Origin: Brachionus manjavacas
Taxonomy: Eukaryota > Rotifera > Eurotatoria > Ploima > Brachionidae
Reading direction: 5' to 3'
Assembly (NCBI GenBank): GCA_019054805.1
Contig: JAHQIY010000011.1
Span: 2,733,001-2,797,000 of the forward strand
DNA length: 64,000 nucleotides
Part shown: piece after piece, positions 16,152-28,478 of the stretch
Numbering within the stretch: position 1 is the first letter of the stretch
Layout of the letters: each line of letters starts with the position of its first letter
Notes under the pieces: generated by a model
What the model was told of the DNA's origin: nothing
Seen by the model: the letters and a program-made list of their open reading frames with translations, nothing else
Databases searched by the model: none
Position numbers and translations under genes: made by a program

Positions 16152-16295
16152 AAGGAAAAAAAAAACAAATCTAAATTTGTCCTCGTTTTTAAGATTTTTT
16201 TTTCTAAATAAAAACAAAGTAATGTAAAATTATTTCCGGATGAAAAAATAAATCCATTTAAATTTTTTTATTTTGTTGCAAATATAACAATTATT

Positions 16296-17597
16296 TTATT
16301 CACTGGTTTTGAAAAAATTATAAATTCTTTTAAATATTGGCACGCTGCGGAAGCCTTTGTGCAAATATTCTTTGAAGTTGTATGTCAACAACATGTACAA
16401 TACTGGATTGGCAACTGTGTTCGAGTAGGATAAAGTACTGACCACTGTGTTTATTGAGCGAATGTTTCGAACCCCGGAAGTTGAGAACAGCATCACAATT
16501 TGGAAAATCCAAAAAGGCGACCATTGAATTATGAACAAAAAATTGATGGCCAACACCAAGCGTATAGCTTTACGCCTCACCGAATTCAAGTATCTATTTT
16601 TAATCAGACTTCGTCTAGTTGACTTTTTTCTGGTGAAAATTTTTTTCAAATTGACCAAAGCGTCGCCAATTTTGAACTTTTCCGCGTTTTCCTCTTCCTC
16701 TCTCAAATCTCCATTTGCCATTTGCAAGTAAGCTTGGTAGTTCGACTCATTGGTGTTTATTTTGACCACAGGAGGCTCGCTTGGCTTGTCTTCGGCCTTT
16801 TCATGAACAATACTCGCGTATTTACAACCTATGACCACCACCGAAGTCTGTACAGAGCTTTTTCTCTGTTTGACCACAACATCACTTTTTGTTCGGCGGC
16901 TTGAAAACGCCGACTTGTTGAACCGTTTTTTCCAGTTATTCAAAAATTTAAGCAACTTACAAGAACTAAATGTGATCACTGAATACGGAAAGATAAAAAT
17001 TAGAAAAAGCTTTAGAATAAAAAAAATCCTTAGGCTCGAGTCATCCCAATCACTTTGACATATAAATACATTCTGGTTGTGTCTTTTTAGCTGAATGCTT
17101 GAAATCAATGGAAGCGAAAAGCAAAGGGCAAACGCCCAAACTAAAATTGAGTACAAAATGGTGAAGCAAGGCTTCAGGCGGTCCGAGGACAGCTCGGAAC
17201 AATTTTTGTCAGTAACATCATAGAAGCGTTCAACGCTGAGTGCAGCAACTGTCAGAATTCCGACAATGATCCCGGAGAACTCGGTGAATATGAATATTCT
17301 GCAGCCGAATTGACCAAACTGCCAGTCAAAGTTGAGCGTTTGGCTTATAAAAAATGGAATGCCCAGTGAATAGGTGATGTCGGCCAGGCCGAGATTTATG
17401 ATCAACAAGTTGATGGGTGTAAATGCTCGGGCCAAAATGATGAAAACAATTGAAATTGTGTTGAACAAAATTCCGAGAAGGAATATCAATGAGAGGATGA
17501 AGTTTGAGGTGAATACAGGCGCATTTAAGTCGAATAAAGCCTCTAGTTGTGACAGTTTGTGTGATGAATTTTGAAGGGTTGTGTTAGGCGAATTCAT
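16296..17597 (-). CDS. Rhodopsin-class (class A) GPCR, peptide-receptor-like, intronless coding region
   Basis: 433 residues, seven membrane helices. Key positions: Asn46 in TM1 (GILFNT), LAD with Asp73 in TM2, Cys99 and Cys180 for the conserved disulfide, a divergent DRY motif as ERF (123-125), Trp154 in TM4, Pro204 in TM5, WSP (359-361) in TM6 and NPVLY (397-401) in TM7. N-glycosylation sites lie at NTT (5) and NSS (10). The third intracellular loop is long (about 212-342), charged and rich in Lys/Arg, Ser and Glu. It should sit in the plasma membrane and couple to G proteins. The WSP/NPxxY pattern suggests a neuropeptide receptor, but the ligand cannot be told. The start ATG lies just after a TTTTCTTTTTTAG acceptor and ATTCAACAAA, so a 5' non-coding exon is likely. 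AATAAA follows the stop. Confidence 0.88.
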   Translation of the reverse strand: MNSPNTTLQNSSHKLSQLEALFDLNAPVFTSNFILSLIFLLGILFNTISIVFIILARAFTPINLLIINLGLADITYSLGIPFFISQTLNFDWQFGQFGCRIFIFTEFSGIIVGILTVAALSVERFYDVTDKNCSELSSDRLKPCFTILYSILVWAFALCFSLPLISSIQLKRHNQNVFICQSDWDDSSLRIFFILKLFLIFIFPYSVITFSSCKLLKFLNNWKKRFNKSAFSSRRTKSDVVVKQRKSSVQTSVVVIGCKYASIVHEKAEDKPSEPPVVKINTNESNYQAYLQMANGDLREEEENAEKFKIGDALVNLKKIFTRKKSTRRSLIKNRYLNSVRRKAIRLVLAINFLFIIQWSPFWIFQIVMLFSTSGVRNIRSINTVVSTLSYSNTVANPVLYMLLTYNFKEYLHKGFRSVPIFKRIYNFFKTSE

Positions 17598-19810
17598 TTT
17601 GTTGAATCTAAAAAAGAAAAATTGTCAAAGAGAAGAAAATAAATGTTCAAATGGATTCATTGAGAAGATAGATTCCATTTGAGCTTTTAAAAATTAATTA
17701 AAAGATTTCGGGACTTTCTAAGTAAAAATAGAATTAAGTGAAATTTGGGCTCATGATTGCTAGTTGTTTTTTTAAGCGTATCTAAAAAATCATCAATAAA
17801 TTTATTAAAATTTAATAAAAATTTAATTACACCATTCATTCGATTGACACAGTGAATTCAATATTGAAATTGAAATGAAAAAAAGAATTAAACTTTTGCA
17901 GCGGAATTCATTTCCTTAAATACTGTTATAATTAGCTTTTAGTCAATTCGATTACATAAACCATACAAAGTCTTTTATTTTTTTGTTCACTTTTTTAAAT
18001 AATGGTTAATTATTCTTTATTGTCTAATTGTGCTTCCGATATCTCGAAATATGACCACACGTGAATTAACTCAGGATAATTTTAATTAAAATTTTTCAAT
18101 ACAATTCCAGAATATTCATTGATTAAATTTTAGAAAAGAAAAAATTTTATGATTGTTTCATTAAATAAAATTTTTTAGAACAAACATTAAAAAAAATTCC
18201 AAACAGCATTGTTAGAATTGAAGAAAAATTTAAAAAAAATTATGCTGTAACACCTTTGAATCTGCGCTTTTGTCCGAAAGATAGCAAACTCCCGTCATTT
18301 AATTGATTTTTTTCTTTTGATGAAATCATGTTCGGATTTCAGACCCTTTCTTAAATATGACAAAAATATTACTTTCCTAAGTCATGGGATAAGAAATCGA
18401 GATATCAAATTTTAACATATCAGATTTTTTTAGTAGGAACAGAAGAAAATTTTAAATCTTAAAAAAAAGTGCCTCGATCTTTGATATGGAACCACATGAA
18501 CATAAAAATTAGCGGTGGTTTTGAATTTTGAGCCAAGTTTAGTTCAGTCTGAAAAAAATGGAAAAAAAACTAAAGTTAATTAACAATTAAAATAATATTT
18601 TTATTTCGAATTTTGATTAAGCTAAAGCGGAAATTTTATTAGAGAAAAATTAAGTTTATTGAAATTTATTAAAATTAAGTTATTAAGCGAATATTTAAAA
18701 AAATAAAAATGTAAGTCAAAATGAAAAATTGTCAAATTTAAGATAAAAAACTAAATTTATGTTTTTAATTTTATTTTTTCTAAATTTGTTCTAATAAACG
18801 ATATTGATATTTATAAAAATATTGAACCAATAAAGAGTTTTTAATTAAGATTTAAAAATCGCTCAACTGATTACATAAACCAAAAATTAAAAATGAACAT
18901 TAAATTTTTATATGACACTTTTAGCTCAACTAATTTCGATTTCTAATTAAATTCAACAGGTTGAACGATCAATCATCAATTGTCAAAGCCTGATAATTGC
19001 TTGCAAAATCTTCAGCGAAATGTGAAAGAATCAAGATTTAAAAAATTAATTTCCTTAAATTTTCAAAGTTTACGCATTCAAATAGTCAAATTAATATTTA
19101 TTTATTTTCGAAAAAAATAACGTTTATATTCTGTTATTTAAATTTCATAAACCTGTAAAAAAATATTATTTAGTTTCCAAAAGAAATCGTAAATTCTAGG
19201 ATTTTTCTATTTAATTTACATTTACGAAGTGATTTTGATAAAAAAACACTATTTCGATGAATTAGCTAATTTAAATTAAAAATAATAAGCAAAGATTTCC
19301 GATAAATTTTAACTACTTAACAATTGTGCTGATAATTCTTTCTTTTTTGAACAATTAAACCGAGAGTTAAAAATTAGTGCATGCAAAATTATTTTGATTA
19401 AAAAAAAATTTAGTAATTATGGTGGATAGTTAAATATTTTTGTTAAAGCTAATCCAAAAAAATGTGAATGTCCCGCACTAATAAACTATTTTAATTATTC
19501 AAATATTTTATTAAAGCTACACACATTTTCTAATTATACACTAGGACATATTTAGGATGAAAATATTTTAAAAAATCTTTCACTCAAGAAAAAATATACT
19601 AATGTCACCATTAATATAAAAAATAATAAACATAGTTTTAAATTCTGCCTTCAATCAAAGTTTTGAAATTAATTTTTAATGAAATCTTGCCTAAAATAAT
19701 TTTATTATTGCTTTCAATTAGAAAATTAGCTAACCCAAAAAATTATTACTAAAGTTCTGACGCACTTTAAATAGTAATTTTTTAATTGTAAAATTAAAAA
19801 AGAAAACTTA
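17598..19810. other. AT-rich gene desert
   Basis: No ORF, RNA gene or repeat end can be supported. The stretch upstream of the receptor should hold its promoter and first non-coding exon, but these cannot be placed by eye. Confidence 0.4.
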
Positions 19811-20085
19811 AATTATTATTATTATTATTATTATTATAAAAAAGCTACAGCAAGACTAGCTTGCGGAGGCGTCCTACATGAGAGGTCGCCTATGGTAGCT
19901 CGTTGCACATAATGAGATAAAACACTGATAGAAATATACAATAAAAATTTTAGGGTTAAAAAAAAGTTAAATAATTTTTGCAAGAATAAAAAAAAATAAA
20001 ACGAATAAATAATAAAATTGTTTGTGGTGCCTATGGAACTTTAGTTTGGATACAAGACCGGAAGACGTCGTATCGGTTCTTGAAC
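19811..20085 (-). mobile_element. LINE 3' end, (ATT)n-tailed family, minus strand
   Basis: The plus strand shows (ATT)n at 19811-19836, then AGCTACAGCAAGACTAGCTT and a GC-rich 3' end matching the 3' end of the LINE at 13.2 kb. The match continues weakly to about 20085, where the minus strand reads CCAGTTCAAGAACCGATACG against CAGTTCAAGAATAAGTAAGACG-like sequence of the other copy. Only about 270 bp remain. Confidence 0.75.
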
Positions 20086-23000
20086 TGGTTTTATAAAACT
20101 TTGCTATCTTAAAATTAAGCAAATGTAAAATTTTCAATCATCAACTTATCTTTTTATTAAAATTTATTCTTTTTATGAATATTGAAGATTCAAGAGAATT
20201 TACTCTGTTAAAAGCTATAATTTAAAAATTAAACGTGAAGTCCATAAAACATATATCTTGTTCTTCATTTTATTTTATTAATTAATTGAATTAACCTCCT
20301 TTTAAAGAGAAGTAAATTTAAAAGTTCCAAAAAAAAGAAAATAAAGATAAAAATTGAATTATCAAGTGAGAATAAAAAAAAATACAAAAATAAAAATAAA
20401 TTATTTTCTTTAATTTTTTTCCTCTAAATAATAAAAGTAACTATGCTAGTTTTATTGAAAAATTTTTTTAGCATTAATTGAACGATTGAAAAAAAAACGA
20501 GACAAAATCCAAAATTACAATTGAGTCGACCCATCTAGATTTCAATTTTTTAAACATGTTTCCTTCTAGGAATCGAATGAAGTTTGGTTATATAAAATAG
20601 ATTAATTTAATTAGCCATAAACAGCATAGAAAATTAGCAAACATGGATCGATAAATGAAATTTGAAAGAATCAATCAGCATATCTAATCAGTCCTTAATC
20701 AAAAAAGCTTCTAATTTTAGTAATTCACAATACACCTTAAAACGGTTCACCTTATAATTAAGACTTGCTTATTGTGCTGTAAAAAATGAAATTTTTTCTA
20801 AGAGATAATTTTCAAAATCCTATTCTGATAATAGAATTACATCCAGATTTAACCAAATTATAATTATTTTAAAAATTTTTTTTTTACTGATTCCATACAA
20901 TTTTTCGCTCCTTTCGCTATTAAAATAGAAAAAGGAAATTGAAGTTTAATTTGCGTGTACATTGATGAAAATGCACCTTAATGACAGTAATAAAGCAAAT
21001 TTTAAAATCGTAAATATGAAGGTTGGCGAAAACAAGCTTTTTAATTTAATGAAGTCAAATTTTCAAAAAGTTTTCATCAAAATTAAATAATTAATGCGTC
21101 TTGTCAATTCGATCAAACCAAAAATAATTTTTTTTCCAACCACTTTTTACTAAAAATTTAAATGTTCATAACTATGAAATGACATTAAATTTATTAATTA
21201 ATTTCTGATAAATAAAATCTGGGTTCGTGATGATTTTGCTACCCAAGAGTGATTTAAATAAAATTATCTGCTAACATTAAAAAGTGTGTTAATATCGGAA
21301 ATAATTGATTCAAAATTTCTATAATTTAAAAAATTCAGTATTCATGTAAAATCAAAAAACATTCTAAATTTGCTTAAATGTTTGTCTCTTTTATAGTTGA
21401 ATATGTTTAGTATTTTTGTAAAATTTAAATTTTAAAAATCAGATAAAATTATTTTTAGATTGAATTTTCCAAAATAAAAATAAAATTAGAGTTTTGTTTG
21501 ATTAAAACATTGATTTTTAACAATTTAGAATATTATCATATCAAGTTTACCAATTTGGAATAAAATTGTTGAAAATAATCGAAAAATAATGTATAATTTA
21601 CATTTGAAAAAAATTGCATAAAAATTGTGAATTTAAAATTTATTTTACAAATATTGAATAATTTTTAGATAATTTTAATTTCATTTTTAATTACGTTGAT
21701 CTAAAAGTTATACTAGAGATTGATATTTTTTTCATTTTTTTAATTAAAATAATATCTACAACTATAAATAGCCATCTGATCAATCTAGCCAAATATATCT
21801 CTATCTTAGTTAGAGCTAATTTGATAGCTTATATTTACCAAATATTTGTTATCTTTTTAAAGCAATATTTTTCTAGAAAAAAATTTTTTGTTAACAGAAT
21901 GATAATTAATTTCAAGAAAAACTAAAACAGAATAATGATATAAAATTAAATCTTCTTTTAATCGATGGAATAATAAGCAATCGACTTGATAATTTAAAAA
22001 TTTCTTAAAATAATTTCACAATTCAATTTTAAAATTTAACATTAGAAAGTTGTGAAAAAAAATTAATTACTTTTGAAAAATTATTTAAATTTAAAGAGAA
22101 AAAAACATTGCCATTTGCATAAGAGAATAAAAAAAATTTAATATTATTTTTTAATTTTAATTTTAATTTTATTTTTACACTTTAATAGAAAAATTATATC
22201 TTTAAAGGAAGGAAAATTTTTTAAGTGTATTTGCTAATATCATTTTATCGATTAAAATATCATGACCAAAACAATTAAAATATTTTCTGTTGTAACAAAG
22301 TCCTTCGGGCAATTCAGCAATTTCAAAATTTTCATGAACTAGGTTTTTAAAAATATATTCATGCTCCATTATTTTAAACACTTTGGAGATTATTTGATGC
22401 CTTTTTACTATCAGGATAATCACGATCACCTTACATTCTACGTAAAATTATCAGCATCTTAAAATAATTAAATTTTATTCTTTTGAGAAATCGATCCATT
22501 AAATGTACTGCTTGGTCAAGTTGCAAATTTTTAAACTGGTCAATTTATTTTATTTTTTTAGATGCAATTTTTGGATAAAAAAGTGATTTCTTATCGATTT
22601 TTGGCTGAAATTATAAAAAAACTCTATATTTTTATGTTGGCTTTGAAACGAGTTGAAATATTCATTTATATTATTTTGCGATTTTAATTTAATTTAAATT
22701 AAAAAAAATGAACTTTTGATTTAAAAATCCAAATAAATTTCTTTTTTTTAAATAGAACATTAAAAACAGGTAGCAATAATATTTTTTCATATTCTCGATG
22801 CTTATTTTTGTATCTAAAAAATAATTTACAGATAGTTATTAAATATTAAGGATACTAAAAGCATGAAAGCATCAATAATGATTAATTTTTGTCCTAAATC
22901 AATTTATAAAATATGAGAAATTTCACTGAGCTTTTTTTAAAGCACTCGTTTTAAGGCTACTTTAGGTGTCATCTTATTTAATCGGGTACTAATTTAGAAT

Positions 23001-23519
23001 TTTGTTGAATCAAAATTTAAAACTAACCCTTTTTAAATTATTTTTAGATATATCTCTCTTTTATTTCTTTGTCTTATCTATTTTAAAAATGATGAAATAT
23101 TTTTTAAAAAATTGATGGTAAGATTATCTTATTACCAAATACATCAACATTAATTAAAATATTGGAAAGTGATTTCAATAAAATACAAGGTCGAAACTAA
23201 TTTGGAAAAAAAATCATTATTTTTCAATTTAAATTTTAATAATATATTAATTAAAATTAGAAACTAAAAATTAATAAAATTTTAATCGAATTTTTAATAA
23301 TTTTTTCAATTTGAATGGGATAAAAAAAAAATACTAAATATTAATGACCATAATTTTTTTGTGCTGATTTAACACTATTTGACGTAATAAAATTTAATAA
23401 ATTTTTTTGATGTGAAACCAAAAGATTTTTATCTTAAATAATTGTTGACAGACTCTTAATTTGTTCTTTAGAGTGAGTTTTTTGTCTTCTTTTAGGCATT
23501 TTATGAATTTCGTTATACA
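20086..23519. other. AT-rich gene desert
   Basis: Apart from the weak exon candidate listed at 22202-22456, I see no gene, RNA or mobile-element end in this stretch. Confidence 0.4.
22202..22456 (-). other. Possible C-terminal exon of a membrane protein
   Basis: An open minus-strand frame begins with a hydrophobic stretch and a basic stop-transfer (CKVIVIILIVKRHQ) and continues as a balanced, non-repetitive tail (EHEYIFKNLVHENFEIAELP, EGLCYNRKYF, NCFGHDILID) to a stop. The use of Cys, His, Pro and Gly is unlike the surrounding noise. No upstream exon or family was recognised. It could equally be a decayed gene fragment. Confidence 0.2.
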
Positions 23520-23520
23520 A

Positions 23521-24840
23521 TAAACAATGTAATAAGATTCTTAACTACATCAATAAAGGCTCTGGTTGTAAGATAGCATCTTTAGATGCAGAAAAGGCCT
23601 TTGAAAAAATTTGGCGTGATGGCTTTTTCTTTAAAGTATTAAAGAGGCTGGATATTTCCTACTGGGTACTACTTGGAATTTATTATAACTCAGCACTAGC
23701 TGTCTTATTACTTCCAAATAATTTTACAACAGATCCCTTTAGAATTGAAACCGGTGTAAAACAAGGAGCCATTTTATCTTCATTTCTTTTAAACATCTTT
23801 TTTGATGATCTTATAATAGAATGCCTTAACAAGAAGCTTGGAACTCTTTATAAAGATCTTAATGTTTCTGTCATTTTTTATGCAGATGATATAATCTTAA
23901 TAAGCTCAGTTGACTCCCATCTAAAAATGCTTTTAGATATTTGTGGTTCTTATGGAAATAAATGGAGAATAAAATTTAACCCTAATGAAACAAGAGCTGT
24001 TAGCTTTGGTATTCAATTATTTAAGTCGGTTTTCCACCTAAATGGATCCGAACTTAACGAAACAAATCAGATAGAATACCTAGAATTTATTACTCGAAAC
24101 ACACAGGCAGTTATAAAATTTAAAAAAGTTCAGGGCAGCTTTTTTGGATTTTCATATTCACCTAAATTCAAAACATTTGTATACAAAATACATTGTTTAT
24201 CTAAATTCACCTATTGTCTTGAGGCTCTAACTACTCTTTTTCGACCTCTATAAAAAAACAACTTAATTTGACAAATGTTTGACTTAAACCCTTCTGTCAC
24301 ATATCAGAAGTATTAAAAGTACTGAAAATTTTTAACTTTGATAAACTTTATTTATTTACAAAACTAACTTTCATTGATACAATTAAATATAATTATCCCT
24401 CATCACATATTATAAAATCTATGCTAAATGCTCCTTCTAATAAATTTTTTACTTCCGACTTGTTACTTATTTCTAAGTACTTTAAAATTGAACCCTCAAA
24501 AACTACAGAAAATATGAACCAACTTAAAGAAAATCTTAAGAATGATCTAATTTGAAATGATGGTATATCTGATTCAATTTGGTGATGTCTTAGCAATTTA
24601 AAATTCAAGCATTACAGAATTCTCTTTGATGAGCTAATTCGGAATCAAATAAATTCATGAATTTTGGTCCAAGTTCTCTTGCCTTCTAACTTTTAAAATC
24701 GGCCTTTTTTCTTATTTATTTATTTTTCCTTTTCTTTTAATTTTTATAATTTTTATATTAATTTCTTTTTTTTTCTATTTTTTATTTTTTAATTTTTACT
24801 TCTCCTTATAGGAGGTTAATTAACAATAAATAAAAAAGTA
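23521..24840 (+). pseudogene. 5'-truncated LINE reverse transcriptase, second family
   Basis: The open frame runs from about 23521 to 24253. Motifs: SLDAEKAFEKIWRDGFFFK, ETGVKQGAILSSFLLNIFFD, and catalytic YADD in FYADDIILIS, then thumb-like sequence to ALTTLFRPL. After the stop, coding-like sequence continues with breaks (KLYLFTKLTFIDTIKYNYP, KYFKIEPSKT) to about 24680. A T-rich 3' untranslated part ends with CTTATAGGAGGTTAATTAAC and an AATAAATAAA tail. The 5' half with endonuclease is missing. It differs strongly from the LINE at 13.2-14.9 kb. Jockey/I-group is my guess for the clade. Confidence 0.85.
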
Positions 24841-26826
24841 GATAAGATTGAAATATCTTTATTAATCAAAGAAAACCAGCCCCAACACAATATAACATAA
24901 CTTTTTTTATATTGCAACCACTGACAATTAAAGATTAAAAACTGTACTATATAGAAATTCACTTGTTAAAAAAAAATTTAAAATAAAAATTATTTAAAAA
25001 GCTCCTCACCGCATCACCTACTTTGAGGATAAGGGTAAAGCTCAAATTAAAAATAAATCGACAATTTCTACTTAAATTAATCTCCTCTGTTCGAATACTT
25101 TTTAAAATTTAAATTTTAAAAGCTATTCATTACTGATATTCAGGAAAAAATGTTCCCTTCTTTATCGATAATGCTAATTAAAATATAATCTTAATTCCTG
25201 AATTCATTATTTGGTTTATTTTATCATTTATGCATTACAAGAGTTAAATACATGTATAATAAAAAAGTGTTAAAAAATTTTAATTATTTCGATCGAATTT
25301 TGATTTCTTTTTAATTTTTTTTGGTTGTCTTAATTTAATAAAAAAATCATTTAATGAAAATCAATTTTTCAAAAAATATATTTCATTATAAATTAGATCT
25401 TAAAATAAGAACTAAATGTTGGCGCCATAAAAATAGAAAAAAGCTTTCTAAATAAATGATTGAAAGCTTTATTTAAAAAAATAGATATTATGAAAATAGA
25501 TCTAAAAAATTTCGATTAAAAATTATTTTGTAATGGTACAGAGTCAATACATAAAATATTATTTATTCAATTTTTATCTTGTTGTAAGCCATTCTAATGT
25601 TTTACGATATATAAAAAGTGCTTCTAATTCTAATGTAGATGTTCCACCTTTTATTAAAAATTAAATAGATAGCAATTAGTCTAGACTTTATGTTAAAAAT
25701 CAAAAATATTCAATTAATTAATAATTTTTATTTTTTCTAATAAAATTATTATAATTAAAACAATACTAAAAATTGAATTCTAGGAAACAATAAATTTTTA
25801 TTTAAGAATGAATAAACTTGGATTTTTGGTTTGACAATTAAATGCCAAAAAAATCAAGAAGATTATTAGAATTTTTATCAGCTTTTTCCTTTTTTTTTGT
25901 CATTTTATCTAATCAGTCAACTTAGGTCTCCCAAATTTTTTTCTCAACTACTTGATCTGATGATTTTTCCTTAAATAAAACAGACATCGATTTAATTAAA
26001 TAGCATGGATTCCATTTTATGTGAAATGACTTTTTAAAGACGAAAAGCAATAAAATTCTGCAAAAAGATGAGGAAGATTTATAAAGCCTGTAGATTCACA
26101 TGAATCAGCAGCGACATCCAAACAATTAAAAAAAAATTCCTTAAATATCTATTCAAATTTTAACTTGACTTAAGTCAGCATTTTTATACATCAATAACTG
26201 GAAAAATAATAATGGCATTATTTTCAAAGAACTCAGAATTACTAGCCCTAATACTTCGCATTTTTTGATCTTGTCTTAATGATATTATTTTTTTAGAAAT
26301 TTTCCCTATAAATTTTGTAATTAAATTTTTAATTTAAGTATTCAAAATTATATTTTTGAGTTAGTAAGAAATTGTCTACTTTTTTCTTTCATTTAAAACT
26401 TGACAAAGCTAAATTTAAAAATTCTTAAACAATTATTATCGATTGCATAGAAAAAAAATATTTGTAGTCTTTTAAATTTAATATTCTATTACTTAGCTAA
26501 AGACTCTCTTCCAAAAATTTAGAGATACATAAAATTTCTTGACTAATTATTTTTTTATTTAATGTTAAAAAACTATAAACTAAAATTCTTTTGAAATACC
26601 CTTTAAAATAATTAAAAGTTATTCGAAAAAATCCACTTCAAATCCAAATATTTTTTTTAGAGGCTTGAAGAAAAAATCAAAATAAATTGCCTTTATTTTT
26701 CTAATTCTTTCTCTTGTTCTGCTTGTTATTCTTCAAGTAAATCAGTAATCGAATGTTTTTTTAAAGATTTTTTTAATTAAAAAACTGTCTATTGATCTTA
26801 TTATTTAAAAAAAATAATTTTTTAAT

Positions 26827-27040
26827 TTAAATTTGTGAAAAAACAAGGTTATGATGTCTGGACGAGCAGCATACGAGGAAATAAGCTGTCAAAGTGCGCC
26901 TCATAATAAGCTCACTGGCTCTTTGACACGCACAGTCGGCATTACTTCTAAATGTAAATGATTTCACAGCTACTGTAGCAAACTGATTGTTTTGAAGAAG
27001 ATATCTTCCTTTTTCAATATCCTTATTTTTTATTTTTTTT
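26827..27040 (-). other. GC-richer, coding-like island of unknown nature
   Basis: About 130 bp (26860-26990) has near-balanced base composition inside very AT-rich DNA. On the minus strand a frame of about 70 codons is open to the stop at 26827: KGRYLLQNNQFATVAVKSF, RSNADCACQRASELIMRRTL, then TAYFLVCCSSRHHN. On the plus strand a short frame from ATGATGTCTGGACGAGC also exists. A local inverted repeat (TGTCAAAG with CTTTGACA) could fold as RNA. I cannot tell whether it is an exon remnant, a structured RNA or a repeat end. Confidence 0.25.
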
Positions 27041-28342
27041 ATTTCTAAAATACAAATATTACATTTCTAGTCAAATTAATTTATGAATGTTTAAATTAAA
27101 ATTTATAAACGACCAAGTAAAAAATGATTTAATTAAATTCACAGTCACACGACCTGTGAACCAAAGCAAAAATAGAAGTCGATACTTAGATAATTACTTG
27201 GGAGATTAGTTTTAAAAATCACTGAAAAGCTCAGAATAATAAAATATTGTTTAAATTTTAATTATGAATCACAGTTTAAAATTCTGTACAAAATCAAAAA
27301 GTAATGAAATTAATAACCATCTTTTATTATAAAAATAATTATTGAATTAAAAGGATCCATCATTAATTTTTAATTTAGAAAAATGGCTTTTGAATATATA
27401 CTAATCAATTTTATGCCTGGTAAATATCGGAATTTACCATTAAAATTAATTCAATTTTCTTTTGGTTAATTATTATTTTTAAATAGACTCTAATTAGCAA
27501 ATATTATCCAATATCTTTATCGGATTAACTTTTTTTTAGCTGAAATTTCATTAAAATTGTTCAGATATTTGACAAAAAAGCATGCCGATTAATAGTAAAC
27601 TAATTTAAAAATTTTTAACTCAAAATTTCGACAAATTTTATAATTATGGCGACAGTTTACTTGATTAAATAAATCAATTATTTAGAAATAAAATTTCATA
27701 CTTGGATCATTAATCCCACTCATTATTTTAAACTAATAAAAGCAAAATTTAAGTCTTTAACATGTTTAAGTGTCTGAGTATACTGCGTATGATTTCAAGT
27801 GCTATTTATTTTTAAAGAATTTAATAAATATGTCTGAAAAAAAATCTTTGTAAAAAACTAATAAATAAAATGACAATCTTTGTTTGACTGAATGCTTAAA
27901 TTATTTGCTTTTTAGTTGTAAAATAAGTCGGTAGTAATATGAGATAAAATATTTATAAAAATAAATTAGAGTTTAAGTGATCTGAGTTAAATTTTCTTAA
28001 GCTGACACTTATAAGCTTATAATAATTGAAGCTTTTAACAATCATTTATTTTCAATCCAAATATTACTTAAGAATTTCTAAAATTTTGATAATTACAAAA
28101 ACGAAATTACTAAAAAACTTAAGCTAGTAGTCTTAAATAATTCCAATTAAAAATTTATTTTTTAAATAAGGATTGTTTTCAAATTTTTTTATTTAAATTA
28201 ACAATTCTTTCATTATTTCACTCAAGAATCTTTTTGTCGAAAAAAAAAATATTGATTTAATTGATCTATAATTATTTAGATATAAAAACAGCTCAAAATT
28301 TTCTAAAAAATCAACACATTTATAGACTAGACCGGAATTTTT

Positions 28343-28478
28343 GGTCTTATTGAGATCTTACGAAAATTTACACTTGGTACAGAGTCAATTTTATTTAGTG
28401 ATAAAATTTAAAAATTCAAGGATCAAATAAATACTACGCCTCATGGTTGGGAACAATTTGCTAGATCTCAGTAAGACC
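28343..28478. repeat. Short imperfect inverted repeat
   Basis: GGTCTTATTGAGATCT at 28343-28358 is matched on the other strand at 28463-28478 (15 of 16), with weaker similarity outside both arms. The arms are about 100 bp apart, compatible with a small miniature inverted-repeat element. Confidence 0.35.

Noticed and set aside
16831-17058. Plus-strand frames over the class A receptor
   Set aside because: Antisense shadows of the receptor coding region.
26860-26990. Resemblance of AATAAGCTCACTGG to bacterial large-subunit rRNA
   Set aside because: The match is only about a dozen bases and neighbouring rRNA sequence is absent.
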